NCBI RefSeq assembly: GCF_003855395.1
Contig: NZ_CP034015.1
Span: 2,738,001 to 2,802,000, forward strand
Reading direction: 5' to 3'
Length of the DNA: 64,000 nucleotides
From: Shewanella livingstonensis
Lineage (GTDB): Bacteria > Pseudomonadota > Gammaproteobacteria > Enterobacterales > Shewanellaceae
Shown: positions 48,626 through 60,414 of the stretch, piece by piece
How the letters are laid out: each line of letters begins with the position of its first letter
How positions within the stretch are numbered: the first letter of the stretch is position 1
The notes under the pieces: generated by a model
Seen by the model: the letters and a program-made list of their open reading frames with translations, nothing else
Databases searched by the model: none
Told to the model about the DNA's origin: nothing
Program-made: the position numbers and the translations under genes

Positions 48626-50203
48626 TTGTTACAGATATTGGCTTTATCAATGCTCATATTAGGGATAAGTATGCTGGTCTTCAGCTTAAGAGCAGTAAAT
48701 AAAATTTGTATTAAGGATAATAATATCGGCTGGCGAGTGCTTAGAGGATTGATCGTCTTTTTCGTATTAGGTTATTTAGGAGTATTTTATTACCTGTGTA
48801 AACAATCTAACTTAGCCGTATCAGATGTTATATTTTGTATTATTATGCTTTTTGGTGGCGCGTTTGTAGTATTAGTGACGCGTTTGAGTTTATTGAGTTT
48901 ACTCAAAGTGGAAAAGCTGATTATCAATGAGCGTAATATTGCTCTACACGACAGCTTAACAGGCTTACCTAATCGCCAATATTTAATGAATTCGTTAAGT
49001 TATCATGTTAATGCTGGCCTGCCCTTTAGTTTATTACTAATTGATTTAAATCGTTTTAAGCAAGTCAATGATGCTCTTGGCCACTATTATGGTGATTTAC
49101 TGCTAATTGAAGTAGGTAAAAATGTGGCTGAACACATTCCTACTGATGCACGATTATTTAGATTAGGCGGAGATGAATTTGCTATTATCGTTACCCAGGT
49201 CGAATTATTGAAAGTAGAACAGACTATCAATTCGATTCATCTGGCACTTGAGAGTGCATTTTGCATTGAAAGTTATGATTTATTGGTTGGAGCCAGTGTG
49301 GGTGTAAGCCTTTTCCCAAGTCAAGCAACCGATATTGGTAAATTACTACAACAAGCTGATATTGCGATGTATTCCAGTAAAAGATTAACTACACCGTACA
49401 CTCTTTATGATCTCACATTAGAAAATAATGCAGTCGAAAAAGTCAACATTAGTGCCTCATTAAAACGCGCCGTTGAACAACAGGAATTTGAACTCTGGTA
49501 CCAGCCTATCATTCATCTAAACGACAACAGCCTGTATGGTGTTGAGGCACTTATTCGCTGGCCTCGTGCTGATGGCAGTTATACCTCTCCTAGCGTGTTT
49601 ATTCATATTGCCGAACAAACCACACTGATAAACCAAATAACAGATTGGGTGTTGCAACAGGTGTCTAAGGACATTGTCTATTTTGAGTCATTAGGCTTAG
49701 CTTTGTGTATTCACATCAACTTGTCAGCCAAAGATTTACAAGACCCAAAGCTTATCGATAAAACCAGTTCATTGTTAAACGGTAATCTTACCTCACAAAA
49801 AATTATGTTTGAAATTACAGAAAGTGCAATGATGACCAATGTTGAACAAGCCAAAATGGCCATGGCACAAATTACCGCAACAGGGGGGACATTCAGTATT
49901 GATGATTTCGGTACTGGGTTTTCATCACTAGAATTATTACGCGACTTACCCGTGAAACAAATTAAAATTGACCGTTCTTTTATCAGTAACATTCACCATA
50001 AAGATGCCGATCTCGCTATCGTTAAATCAGTAATCTTTCTATCCCAACATCTAAATTGTGCCGTTGTTGCTGAAGGCGTAGAACAGATTGAAACGGTCGA
50101 CCTGCTCAAATCATTAGGTTGTGATTTAGCGCAAGGCTACTATTATAGTAGGCCGATACAGATAACAAATTTCGACTCATTCATCAAGAAATCTGTAGCG
50201 TAA
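48626..50203 (+). CDS. Membrane-bound GGDEF-EAL cyclic di-GMP protein
   Basis: A 525-residue protein with three membrane helices in the first 95 residues. The GGDEF domain (about 110-270) has HDSLTGLPNR and an intact RLGGDEF. The EAL domain (about 280-520) has YGVEALIRWP, NLSAKDL, FEITESAM, IDDFGTGFSS, KIDRSFI and VVAEGVE, all residues needed for phosphodiesterase activity. It could make or degrade c-di-GMP. The chosen TTG start follows an AGGA; an internal Met at residue 9 is the alternative. Confidence 0.9.
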   Translation: MLQILALSMLILGISMLVFSLRAVNKICIKDNNIGWRVLRGLIVFFVLGYLGVFYYLCKQSNLAVSDVIFCIIMLFGGAFVVLVTRLSLLSLLKVEKLIINERNIALHDSLTGLPNRQYLMNSLSYHVNAGLPFSLLLIDLNRFKQVNDALGHYYGDLLLIEVGKNVAEHIPTDARLFRLGGDEFAIIVTQVELLKVEQTINSIHLALESAFCIESYDLLVGASVGVSLFPSQATDIGKLLQQADIAMYSSKRLTTPYTLYDLTLENNAVEKVNISASLKRAVEQQEFELWYQPIIHLNDNSLYGVEALIRWPRADGSYTSPSVFIHIAEQTTLINQITDWVLQQVSKDIVYFESLGLALCIHINLSAKDLQDPKLIDKTSSLLNGNLTSQKIMFEITESAMMTNVEQAKMAMAQITATGGTFSIDDFGTGFSSLELLRDLPVKQIKIDRSFISNIHHKDADLAIVKSVIFLSQHLNCAVVAEGVEQIETVDLLKSLGCDLAQGYYYSRPIQITNFDSFIKKSVA

Positions 50204-50241
50204 CTTTATGATAAACCTTTATAAGTTAATAATTTAATTTA

Positions 50242-50255
50242 ATGATCTAGATCAT
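50242..50255. promoter_or_regulatory. Perfect palindrome upstream of katG
   Basis: ATGATCTAGATCAT contains TGAT-N4-ATCA, the core of FNR/EtrA sites (TTGAT-N4-ATCAA) with weaker outer bases. It lies about 215 bases before katG. A functional role is inferred from consensus only. Confidence 0.35.
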
Positions 50256-50442
50256 AATGCCCACTAAAATGTTAACTTAATATCACCACCAGTTATCTGT
50301 TGTATGACTAATTGATTTATGACTTCGGTAATTGCTTATTATGTATCAGTAAAACCGATTAACTGAACCGAAAAAAGTCGCTTTCATTAATAACCACAGT
50401 CAGTTAGCCTAATATGGTATTCCAATGTTGTATCAAATTTAA

Positions 50443-52656
<2,214 letters not shown>

Positions 52657-52676
52657 TCCTCATCATTTTTATACAC

Positions 52677-52705
52677 AAAAGCACTGAAAATTCAGTGCTT
52701 TTTTA
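52677..52705. terminator. Bidirectional terminator between katG and pgm
   Basis: AAAAGCACTGAA and TTCAGTGCTTTT form a 12-bp stem around AA with a T-run, 20 bases past katG and 51 bases past the end of pgm on the other strand. Confidence 0.88.
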
Positions 52706-52755
52706 TTTATGAGTATTCTGTATTTAGATTCAAATCAGAATAGCTTAATCTTAAC

Positions 52756-54399
52756 TTAACCTTTAAGAGCTGAATCAATCATCGTCTGTGCTTGGGCGAT
52801 AATGGCTTCAAGATGTTGCTGGCTAATAAAGCTTTCTGCATAGATTTTAAATAACGCTTCAGTGCCCGATGGACGCGCAGCAAACCAGCCATTTTTAGTC
52901 GTTATTTTAATGCCGCCAATTGCAGCATTGTTACCAGGTGCATGGCTTAAAATTGCCGTAATAGCCTCACCCGCTAATTCTGTGTCAGTAAAGCTGTCAC
53001 TATTTAATTGCTCAAATTTAGCTTTTTTCTTCAGGCTAATGGGACTATCGATACGAGTATAAAAACTCTCACCAAATTGAGCGGTTAATTCTTGATAACG
53101 TTGAGCTGGCGTTTGACCGGTTACAGCTAATATTTCTGCTGCAAGTAAAGCTAAAATAAAGCCGTCTTTATCAGTACACCAAGTGCTGCCATCTCGTTTT
53201 AAAAACGCTGCGCCGGCACTTTCTTCACCGCCAAAGGCGATGGTGCTTTGGGCTAATCCATCCACAAACCATTTAAAGCCAACCGGCACTTCTAAACATT
53301 GACGACCTAACGCATCACACACCCTGTCAATCATCGCACTTGATACTAAGGTTTTGCCAACGGCTAATGACTTAGACCACTGCGGACGATGTGTCATTAA
53401 ATAGTCTATTGCTACCGCTAAGTAATGATTAGGATTCATTAAGCCAAATCCTGGGCACACAATACCGTGACGGTCATAATCAGGATCGTTACCAACGCAC
53501 AAATCATAATCTTCACTGTAGGCTAGCAAGCCTGCCATGGCATAAGGAGACGAGCAATCCATGCGAATTTTGCCGTCTTTATCCAGCGGCATAAAACCAA
53601 AGGTAGGATCCACTTTGTCATTAACCAAAGTAATATCAAGACCATATCTAGCTGCTATATGCTGCCAATAGTAAATACCAGAACCACCTAATGGATCAAC
53701 ACCTATTCGAATATTGGCTTTTTTAATCGCTTCCATATCTATGACTTCAGCCAGAGAATCTACATAAGGTGCAATAAAATCAACCTCGTCAATCCAGCCT
53801 GATTTAACCGCCACACCGTAATTAACTTTTTTAACGCCTGAAAGCTGATTGGCTAAATATTCATTCGCTCTGGCTTCGATGATTTTAGTGATGTCACCTT
53901 CTGCAGGGCCGCCATGTGGCGGATTGTACTTAATGCCGCCATCTTGTGGGGGATTATGCGAAGGTGTAATAATTAATCCATCAACTAATGCTGCTGGTGC
54001 AGAAGCATTAGCGCGCACAATGGCTTGCGACACCACAGGTGTTGGGGTAAAGCCGTCATCTTGTTGAATTAACATCTTAACTTGATTCGCGGTTAATACT
54101 TCAACAACCGACATAAACGCCGCATACGACAATGCATGGGTGTCAAAACCAACAATCATTGGCCCAGAAATATTCGCTAAATGACGATAATCGACAACTG
54201 CTTGAGTAATGGCCCAAATGTGATTTTGATTGAAGCTGGATGTAAACGCACTACCACGATGACCCGACGTACCAAATGTCACTTTTTGCTGCACGTTTTC
54301 CACGTTAGGAATAATGCGATAATAATGACTCATCAATTTAGGAATATTCACTAAATCCGTTTGTAGAGCCTGCTGTCCTGCGCGTTGATGAATGGCCAC
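52756..54399 (-). CDS. pgm: Pgm, phosphoglucomutase
   Basis: A 547-residue enzyme interconverting glucose 1- and 6-phosphate. Visible motifs: TFGTSGHRGSAF (about 41-52), the active-site serine loop ITPSHNPPQDGGIKYNPPHGGPA, the metal loop DPDYDRHGI and the sugar loop GGEESAGAAF. The length and motifs match E. coli Pgm. It lies just after seqA on the same strand with 53 bases between, as in E. coli (seqA-pgm), so both probably form one transcript. Confidence 0.96.
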   Translation of the reverse strand: MAIHQRAGQQALQTDLVNIPKLMSHYYRIIPNVENVQQKVTFGTSGHRGSAFTSSFNQNHIWAITQAVVDYRHLANISGPMIVGFDTHALSYAAFMSVVEVLTANQVKMLIQQDDGFTPTPVVSQAIVRANASAPAALVDGLIITPSHNPPQDGGIKYNPPHGGPAEGDITKIIEARANEYLANQLSGVKKVNYGVAVKSGWIDEVDFIAPYVDSLAEVIDMEAIKKANIRIGVDPLGGSGIYYWQHIAARYGLDITLVNDKVDPTFGFMPLDKDGKIRMDCSSPYAMAGLLAYSEDYDLCVGNDPDYDRHGIVCPGFGLMNPNHYLAVAIDYLMTHRPQWSKSLAVGKTLVSSAMIDRVCDALGRQCLEVPVGFKWFVDGLAQSTIAFGGEESAGAAFLKRDGSTWCTDKDGFILALLAAEILAVTGQTPAQRYQELTAQFGESFYTRIDSPISLKKKAKFEQLNSDSFTDTELAGEAITAILSHAPGNNAAIGGIKITTKNGWFAARPSGTEALFKIYAESFISQQHLEAIIAQAQTMIDSALKG

Positions 54400-54452
54400 G
54401 AGTGGTCTCCTATGAGTAAATGATTAATTGAATCTTCGACAAAACTAAAACG

Positions 54453-55079
54453 TTAAATGTGTTCAGCAATACTCTTCGCTCTTTCACTGTCACAGCCTAA
54501 ATGCTCCAATACCTCGGTTAATATAGTTTGTTTTTTAGCAGTATTATTATTAGTAGTCACCCAAAATCCACTTGAGGCAACTTCTTTTGGATTAGACGAT
54601 TTACTTGAATTAAGTAGCGCCTGTTTAGAACGAGCAAAATACAAACGCCCTTTACCTTGCACATTAAGCACTTTGTTAAAATCGCTACGAGCATTTGCCT
54701 CAAGGCTGGAGAGTAGATACATAAAACGCCCTACCGCGCCTTTTTGTTGGCTTAATAAGTGCTGGCTAACGATGGCATCAAAATCAATCTTTGTTGACGT
54801 TGGAATGTCTTCTTCAAACGGAGAATCCTGAGTGACACGACTTTGTTCAGCAATAATTTTTTCTACTGCTGCTTTAGCTTGATTGAATACCGGATTGTGA
54901 TTCGTTGATGATTCAGATTCTAAGCTTGGCTGGCTAATGGCAGTGGGTAAGCTTATATCGACATTTTCGACGGATAAGTTCAATAAACGACGTAAAATAT
55001 CCGAAGCGCTTTCGCCGATACGTTCAGTCTTACTGGCAATAAAGCGATAAAGTTCTTCGTCAATTTCAATGTATTTCAT
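54453..55079 (-). CDS. seqA: SeqA, negative regulator of replication initiation
   Basis: A 208-residue protein that binds hemimethylated GATC and sequesters oriC. The N-terminal oligomerisation part (MKYIEIDEELYRFIASKTERIGESASDILRRLL in outline) and the C-terminal DNA-binding domain (GRFMYLLSSLEANARSDF and GRLYFARSKQALLNSS) are conserved; the linker between is longer than in E. coli (181 residues). The frame is open to 55163, but AAGGA before the ATG 55079 and the family start fix the N-terminus. Divergent from ybfF, as in E. coli. Confidence 0.95.
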   Translation of the reverse strand: MKYIEIDEELYRFIASKTERIGESASDILRRLLNLSVENVDISLPTAISQPSLESESSTNHNPVFNQAKAAVEKIIAEQSRVTQDSPFEEDIPTSTKIDFDAIVSQHLLSQQKGAVGRFMYLLSSLEANARSDFNKVLNVQGKGRLYFARSKQALLNSSKSSNPKEVASSGFWVTTNNNTAKKQTILTEVLEHLGCDSERAKSIAEHI

Positions 55080-55383
55080 CAGAGTCATCCTTTTTCTATC
55101 TGTCTTTGTTACTACTGTAGCCATTATTTGACTGGCACTTGGCAATACGGGATCGCAGATCAAATTATTATTAATGCGATCAAAAAAATATTGCCTCAGT
55201 GTAAGCCAAGCTTAACCTACTAATAAAGTGACAAAATCATTAAATAGTCCATATTGACAATAAATTTTTAAAAGCCGTTTAAAATATCATCAATAATGGT
55301 GGTAACAGTCATCATAACTTGATTTGATAGACTCATTGCAGCAAAATCTCCCGCACAAATTGCGCCAATGAGCTTATGACGTT

Positions 55384-56157
55384 ATGCATTACGTATCTTC
55401 TGGTCAAGGTGAAGCAGTCCTGCTCATTCACGGATTGTTTGGAAATCTTGATAATCTAAAAAATCTTGGCAGTGTGCTTGAGCAGCGGCATCAAGTTATA
55501 CGAGTTGATGTCCCCAATCATGGCTTAAGTCAGCACTGGGACAACATGGATTACGCACAACTGGCTGATGCCATGATAGACGTGCTTGATGAATTACATA
55601 TAAAACAAGCACATGTTGTAGGTCATTCCATGGGCGGTAAAATTGCCATGGCAATGGCACTATTACACCCAGATCGAGTAGTAAGCTTGGTCGTGGCTGA
55701 TATTGCCCCCGTTGCTTACAGCCCTAGACATCAAACCGTGTTTGCTGGCTTAACCAGTTTAGAATTAACCAGTAACACCACCCGTAAAGCAGCCTTAACG
55801 CATTTAATGGATGCGGGTATTGATGAGCCAACATCGCAGTTTTTACTTAAAAATTTGCAGAGGACTGATACCGGCTTTGAATGGAAAATGAATTTAACTG
55901 GGCTAATCGAATCTTACGACCGTATTATTGGTTGGGATTTACCATTAACCAATGACAGTCATTTTGATAAACCTGCACTATTTATCCGTGGTGGTGAGTC
56001 AAACTATGTCACGGCTGAGCATCGAGATGAAATCATGCGGCAATTTCCTCGCGCTAGTGCCAAAACATTAAATGGCACAGGGCATTGGTTGCACGCACAA
56101 AAGCCAGAGATATTTAATCGCATTGTGGCTGAGTTTATTGAACAAAACCAAGGGTAA
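55384..56157 (+). CDS. ybfF: YbfF-type alpha/beta-fold esterase
   Basis: A 257-residue alpha/beta hydrolase. The oxyanion region is LLIHGLFGNLDN (about 13-24), and the nucleophile elbow GHSMGG carries Ser82. The catalytic His is in GTGHWLHAQKPE near the end. E. coli YbfF hydrolyses acyl-CoA and short esters in vitro; its cellular role is unclear. Position next to divergent seqA supports orthology. The start has no strong binding site. Confidence 0.92.
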   Translation: MHYVSSGQGEAVLLIHGLFGNLDNLKNLGSVLEQRHQVIRVDVPNHGLSQHWDNMDYAQLADAMIDVLDELHIKQAHVVGHSMGGKIAMAMALLHPDRVVSLVVADIAPVAYSPRHQTVFAGLTSLELTSNTTRKAALTHLMDAGIDEPTSQFLLKNLQRTDTGFEWKMNLTGLIESYDRIIGWDLPLTNDSHFDKPALFIRGGESNYVTAEHRDEIMRQFPRASAKTLNGTGHWLHAQKPEIFNRIVAEFIEQNQG

Positions 56158-56255
56158 TTTTTTAATATTTACTCTTTTGAACATAGCCGATCGTAACGTG
56201 ATGTGATATATTCGCGCCCTCTTTTCGCCAGACACATAATAGCGAAGGTAGAAGT

Positions 56256-56477
56256 ATGTTAAACCAATACATTGAACAGATTGAAGCCGTAGGCCTAAAC
56301 TTGTTTTTCGCATCGATATTCTTTTTTATCGGCATGGCTATCCATGATGTGCTTAAACAAGGTGAAGTCCCAAAGTTTGGTCGATTTATTGTGTGGTTAG
56401 TTTTATTCCTCGGCTGTGCCGGGTTTATTGTAAAAGGTATTATTCAGATGACCTGGGAAGGCTCTGGGATCGGTTAA
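56256..56477 (+). CDS. DUF2788 small membrane protein
   Basis: A 73-residue protein with two hydrophobic helices (about 13-32 and 44-65) joined by VLKQGEVPKFGRF. This pattern, together with its place between ybfF and ybfE, matches DUF2788 proteins of gammaproteobacteria. The function is unknown. GAAGG-type binding sequence precedes the ATG. It ends 8 bases before ybfE, so they are probably co-transcribed. Confidence 0.8.
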   Translation: MLNQYIEQIEAVGLNLFFASIFFFIGMAIHDVLKQGEVPKFGRFIVWLVLFLGCAGFIVKGIIQMTWEGSGIG

Positions 56478-56485
56478 AGAGTACA

Positions 56486-56758
56486 ATGGCAAAAGAAACA
56501 ACAGATAGAACGACTATTGACCTTTTCGCCGCTGAAACTCGCCGCGGGCGTCCGAGAAGCAACCCACTTTCTCGGGAGCAGCAATTAAAGATCAATAAGC
56601 GTAACCAAATTCAGCGTGATCGCGCTAACGGTTTAAAGCGAATAGAGTTAAAGGTGTCACAAGATTTGTACGATGCCTTGAACCAACAAGCTTTGAACAG
56701 TAACATCAGCCGTAGCCAGTTAATCGAATTTATTCTGCAACAGCAACTCGACAACTGA
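56486..56758 (+). CDS. ybfE: YbfE, LexA-regulated-type ribbon-helix-helix protein
   Basis: A 90-residue basic protein. The block DRTTIDLFAAETRRGRPRSN followed by LSREQQLKINKRNQ is characteristic of YbfE. The C-terminal half (RIELKVSQDLYDALNQQA and SRSQLIEFIL) is a CopG/MetJ-like ribbon-helix-helix, so DNA binding is likely. In E. coli ybfE is LexA-regulated; no CTGT-N8-ACAG box was seen here. The frame is open upstream to 56393 through the DUF2788 gene, but the ATG at 56486 is the family start. Confidence 0.9.
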   Translation: MAKETTDRTTIDLFAAETRRGRPRSNPLSREQQLKINKRNQIQRDRANGLKRIELKVSQDLYDALNQQALNSNISRSQLIEFILQQQLDN

Positions 56759-56809
56759 GACGTTTTTAGAACATCGCACAATGCGAACTAGATATTTAAA
56801 GGATAGACA

Positions 56810-57337
56810 ATGGCAACTGTAGGTCTTTTTTTCGGTAGCGACACTGGCAACACCGAAGCTGTAGCCAAAATGATCCAGAAAAAACTGGGTAAAAGCATGC
56901 TTGATGTCAAAGACATCGCTAAGAGTACCAAAGAGCAAATTGCTGAATATGATTTGCTTATGTTTGGTATTCCAACATGGTATTACGGCGAAGCACAGTG
57001 TGACTGGGATGACTTTTTCCCAGAGCTTGAGCAAATCGATTTTACTGATAAATTAGTCGCTATTTTTGGTTGTGGTGACCAAGAAGATTATGCGGAATAC
57101 TTCCTTGACGCGATGGGCATGATCCGTGACATCGTTGAAGCACGCGGTGGTATTATTATTGGTAATTGGCCATCTGAGAGCTACAACTTTGAAGCTTCTA
57201 AAGGCATGGCCGACGACAAGCACTTTGTCGGGTTAGGTATTGATGAAGATCGTCAGCCAGAACTCACAGACGAACGTGTGGATGGCTGGGTTAAACAGAT
57301 TTATGAAGAAATGTGTTTAGCAGAATTAGAAGATTAA
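56810..57337 (+). CDS. fldA: FldA, flavodoxin
   Basis: A 175-residue FMN electron carrier. The phosphate-binding loop is GSDTGNTEAVAK (about 9-20), and the isoalloxazine loops are at PTWYYGEAQCDWDDFF (60s) and GCGDQEDYAEYF (about 90-101). The length and loops match long-chain flavodoxins of E. coli. It donates electrons to enzymes such as biotin synthase. E. coli has fur downstream; here an unrelated gene follows a terminator. Confidence 0.95.
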   Translation: MATVGLFFGSDTGNTEAVAKMIQKKLGKSMLDVKDIAKSTKEQIAEYDLLMFGIPTWYYGEAQCDWDDFFPELEQIDFTDKLVAIFGCGDQEDYAEYFLDAMGMIRDIVEARGGIIIGNWPSESYNFEASKGMADDKHFVGLGIDEDRQPELTDERVDGWVKQIYEEMCLAELED

Positions 57338-57356
57338 TTCAGTCATAACACATTAA

Positions 57357-57386
57357 ATAAAGCGGCATTTAGCCGCTTTTTTTTAT
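57357..57386 (+). terminator. Terminator after fldA
   Basis: AAAGCGGC pairs with GCCGCTTT around ATTTA, followed by eight Ts. It lies about 20 bases past the stop. Confidence 0.88.
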
Positions 57387-57412
57387 CTTATCATCGGCTC
57401 GAATAGGTATGA

Positions 57413-58285
57413 ATGTTAAAATTGAATACTGAAGTAAAAGAAATTATTGATAATGTGCTAATGCAATATCATATTTTTGATATTTCCCAACCTTTAATGA
57501 TAACGTTTCCACCAGTATGTCAAAGCATCAAGAATAATGACGATGTCATATCGGCGCCAGTGTGGAGTTTTGATTTTTTTGCGAAACGAAAGCTCAATAT
57601 CGTGGCTTTTAATCATATTGGTGAAGGAAATTACTTTGACTCTAGAACCTTCGTATCTTTCCTCGATAAACTCAAACAAGCCATAACCGTATTTCCAAGT
57701 AAAGTTGGCTATGGTTCAAGTTTAGGTGCATTTTCCCTAGGTTTACATGCCGATAGATTAGGGTTAAGTAAAGTTTTACTTATGATGCCTCAAAGTACAT
57801 ATTGTAAAAAAACTGCACCATGGGATTCTATTGTTATTAATGCACAAGACAGCATCAATTCAGACATGGCCATTCTTGATGGCAGAACATGTAAAACGCC
57901 TATAACCTTTATTTATGACCCGCTTTCACTGCCCGATAAGTTACATGTAGATCGCTATCAACAACGAGGCACACGATTGAAAATATTTGGTGTAGGGCAT
58001 CGTATCCCGCGCACTCTTCAACATTTAGATATGTTATCTGATGTTATATTACAATTTAGAGTCGGCACTATCGATAACAACTCTTTCTATCGTGGGCTTA
58101 AAGAGAGACGTAAACTCAGTTATTATTTTAGAGACGCATATAAACAACCGACGATGAGCTATACAAACCGTAGAGTGTTAATAATATATTGGCATAAAAC
58201 CAAGCAAAGATTACAGCACCTTAAATTTGAACCATCAAAAATCTTAGCCAGGCTTATATGCAGTATCAAAAAAAGAATATCTTAA
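57413..58285 (+). CDS. Alpha/beta-hydrolase-like accessory protein
   Basis: A 290-residue protein without signal peptide. The block VGYGSSLGAFSLGLHA (about 98-113) is a GxSxG nucleophile elbow with Ser103. FIYDPLSLPD offers an Asp, and GVGHRIPRTLQHL a His, in the order expected of a catalytic triad. Low GC content compared with neighbours suggests recent transfer. The C-terminal 80 residues are basic and unusual for this fold. It stands at the place where fur lies in E. coli and is separated from earP by 33 bases. The substrate is unknown; some such proteins occur in surface-polysaccharide loci. Confidence 0.6.
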   Translation: MLKLNTEVKEIIDNVLMQYHIFDISQPLMITFPPVCQSIKNNDDVISAPVWSFDFFAKRKLNIVAFNHIGEGNYFDSRTFVSFLDKLKQAITVFPSKVGYGSSLGAFSLGLHADRLGLSKVLLMMPQSTYCKKTAPWDSIVINAQDSINSDMAILDGRTCKTPITFIYDPLSLPDKLHVDRYQQRGTRLKIFGVGHRIPRTLQHLDMLSDVILQFRVGTIDNNSFYRGLKERRKLSYYFRDAYKQPTMSYTNRRVLIIYWHKTKQRLQHLKFEPSKILARLICSIKKRIS

Positions 58286-58318
58286 ATAAATTTATAATAG
58301 ACAAAAGAATAAATCAAT

Positions 58319-59527
58319 ATGGCCAGATTTATGAACAATGTTTTTACCCCCGACAATAATGGTGTGGTCAAGCATTGGGATATATTTTGTACCGTTGTGG
58401 ATAATTATGGTGACATAGGTGTCACATGGCGTTTAGCTAAGCAGTTGGTTAACGAATATGACATACCGATTAATTTATGGGTTGATGATTTACTCAGTTT
58501 TTCCCATATTTTACCTAAGCTTGATGCTAGCAAAAAGCAGCAAAGCTTTAATAGCGTGAATATTTTTCATTGGAATAACCCTTTAGAAATCCAATTCAAT
58601 GCTGGCAATGCCATTATTGAAGCGTTTGCTTGTGAATTACCATCACAGGTTAAAGCGATTATTGAACGGTTGCATCTACAGCCACACACTCAGGCCCCCA
58701 CTTGGTTAAATCTTGAATACTTGAGCGCAGAAGCCTGGGTTGATGGATGCCATGGGCTGCCATCAACCCAGCCTAATGGGGTTAAAAAGTGGTTTTACTT
58801 TCCTGGTTTTAGCCCTAAAACTGGTGGACTCATTTGTGAGCGTGAATTATTTAACCAACGCGACCAGTGGCAAGCAGACCCTAGACATAAATTAGCCTTG
58901 TTTCAGCAACTGGGCTTACAAGGTATTAATGCGCAAGATACGGTTATTAGTGTATTTAGCTATGAAACCCGAGCATTAACGGCTTTGTGTGAACTTTGGC
59001 AAACGTCGCAAACACCGATTCATGCACTTATACCAAAAGGGCGCAGTTTACATAGTTTAATAGATTTGTTGCCTTGTACTATTGACGATTTGATACCCGG
59101 TCAACAATTTACCCTGGGTAACTTAACCCTACATATATTACCCATGACCGATCAAAATGGCTTTGATCGCTTGCTATGGAGCTGTGATTTTAATATTGTG
59201 CGGGGTGAAGATTCGTTTTTACGTGCTCAATGGGCTGCAAAACCCTTTATATGGCACATTTATCCTCAAGAAGATGATTATCACCTGGTAAAATTACAAG
59301 CTTTTATGCAAATTTACTGCGATAATCTTGCTCCAGAAATTGCTACCACTTGGTCTGAGGTGAATTTGGCCTTCAATCAGGAGAATTTAAGCGCGGTAGT
59401 AATGCACTGGCAACAGTTAAATTCTGTTAGTTTGCCTTTAATGCAACATGCTATTAAATGGCCAATTAACGCGTTAAATGATGCAGATCTTGCGAGTCGA
59501 CTCGTTCAATTCGTTAACAATAGCTAA
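58319..59527 (+). CDS. earP: EarP, EF-P arginine rhamnosyltransferase
   Basis: A 402-residue enzyme that transfers rhamnose from dTDP-rhamnose to Arg32 of EF-P. The N-terminal WDIFCTVVDNYGDIGVTWRLAKQL (about 20-43) and the C-terminal VRGEDSFLRAQWAAKPFIWHIYPQEDDYH are family signatures. The catalytic Asp is expected in the first motif. It is directly upstream of efp, as in most EarP organisms. The first four residues could be dispensed with (ATG 58331). Confidence 0.95.
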   Translation: MARFMNNVFTPDNNGVVKHWDIFCTVVDNYGDIGVTWRLAKQLVNEYDIPINLWVDDLLSFSHILPKLDASKKQQSFNSVNIFHWNNPLEIQFNAGNAIIEAFACELPSQVKAIIERLHLQPHTQAPTWLNLEYLSAEAWVDGCHGLPSTQPNGVKKWFYFPGFSPKTGGLICERELFNQRDQWQADPRHKLALFQQLGLQGINAQDTVISVFSYETRALTALCELWQTSQTPIHALIPKGRSLHSLIDLLPCTIDDLIPGQQFTLGNLTLHILPMTDQNGFDRLLWSCDFNIVRGEDSFLRAQWAAKPFIWHIYPQEDDYHLVKLQAFMQIYCDNLAPEIATTWSEVNLAFNQENLSAVVMHWQQLNSVSLPLMQHAIKWPINALNDADLASRLVQFVNNS

Positions 59528-59576
59528 GATACTGCTCTATAAATAAAAAAAATCTAAATATATAGGAAATAGTGAA

Positions 59577-60137
59577 ATGAAAACTGCTCATGAAATCCGT
59601 CCTGGTAACGTGATCATGTTAGATGGCAGCCCATGGGTTGTTCAGAAGACTGAAACAACTCGTTCTGGCCGTAACGCTGCAATCGTTAAGTTAAAATTAA
59701 AAAACGTATTGCTAGATTCTGGCACTGAACAAACCTTTAAAGGTGAAGACAAATTAGACGATATCATTTTAGAACGTCTTGATTGTACTTACTCATACTT
59801 TGCTGATCCTATGTATGTATTCATGGATGAAGAATATAACCAATATGATGTAGAAGCAGACAACTTAGGTGATGCTGCTGACTATATTATTGATGGCATG
59901 GAAGACGTTTGCCAAGTGACTTTCTACGAAAGCAAAGCTATTTCAGTTGAATTGCCAGTTCACATTGTACGTGAAGTCATCTACACAGAGCCTTCTGCTC
60001 GTGGTGATACCTCAGGTAAAGTGATGAAGCCTGCTACCATTACTGGTGGTGGTACTGTGACTGTTGCTGACTTTGTTAAAGTGGGTGACAAGATTGAAAT
60101 TGATACTCGTACAGGCGAGTTCAAGAAGCGCGTTTAA
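59577..60137 (+). CDS. efp: Elongation factor P (Arg32 type)
   Basis: A 186-residue translation factor that relieves ribosome stalling at polyproline stretches. The loop TTRSGRNAA has Arg at position 32, the residue modified by EarP, rather than the Lys used by the EpmA pathway. The three beta domains and C-terminal GEFKKRV are standard. AGGAAATAG precedes the ATG. It lies 49 bases after earP, so modification enzyme and target are probably co-transcribed. A terminator follows. Confidence 0.97.
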   Translation: MKTAHEIRPGNVIMLDGSPWVVQKTETTRSGRNAAIVKLKLKNVLLDSGTEQTFKGEDKLDDIILERLDCTYSYFADPMYVFMDEEYNQYDVEADNLGDAADYIIDGMEDVCQVTFYESKAISVELPVHIVREVIYTEPSARGDTSGKVMKPATITGGGTVTVADFVKVGDKIEIDTRTGEFKKRV

Positions 60138-60191
60138 TCGCCAGTTAATTTGAGTTATTAGTAAAATAGTAATAACACAAGTGAACTCAGT

Positions 60192-60220
60192 AAAAGCCAG
60201 CACTACGTGCTGGCTTTTTT
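60192..60220 (+). terminator. Terminator after efp
   Basis: AAAAGCCAGCAC and GTGCTGGCTTTT form a perfect 12-bp stem around TAC with a T-run. Confidence 0.9.
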
Positions 60221-60414
60221 GTTATTAAACGCCACATTACCACTGAAAAACCCCCAATAAACAGCGTAAAACACTAAAGCAATGACTAACTTACCTATAA
60301 AAACAGTGTTTTTGACTGATATTATTGTTAATTTTGCGCATTTACCCCTTTCACAACACCAATAAATTCGTTATGGTTCGCTAACTTAAGCCGTATTTAG
60401 TTATTGAGAGTAGT

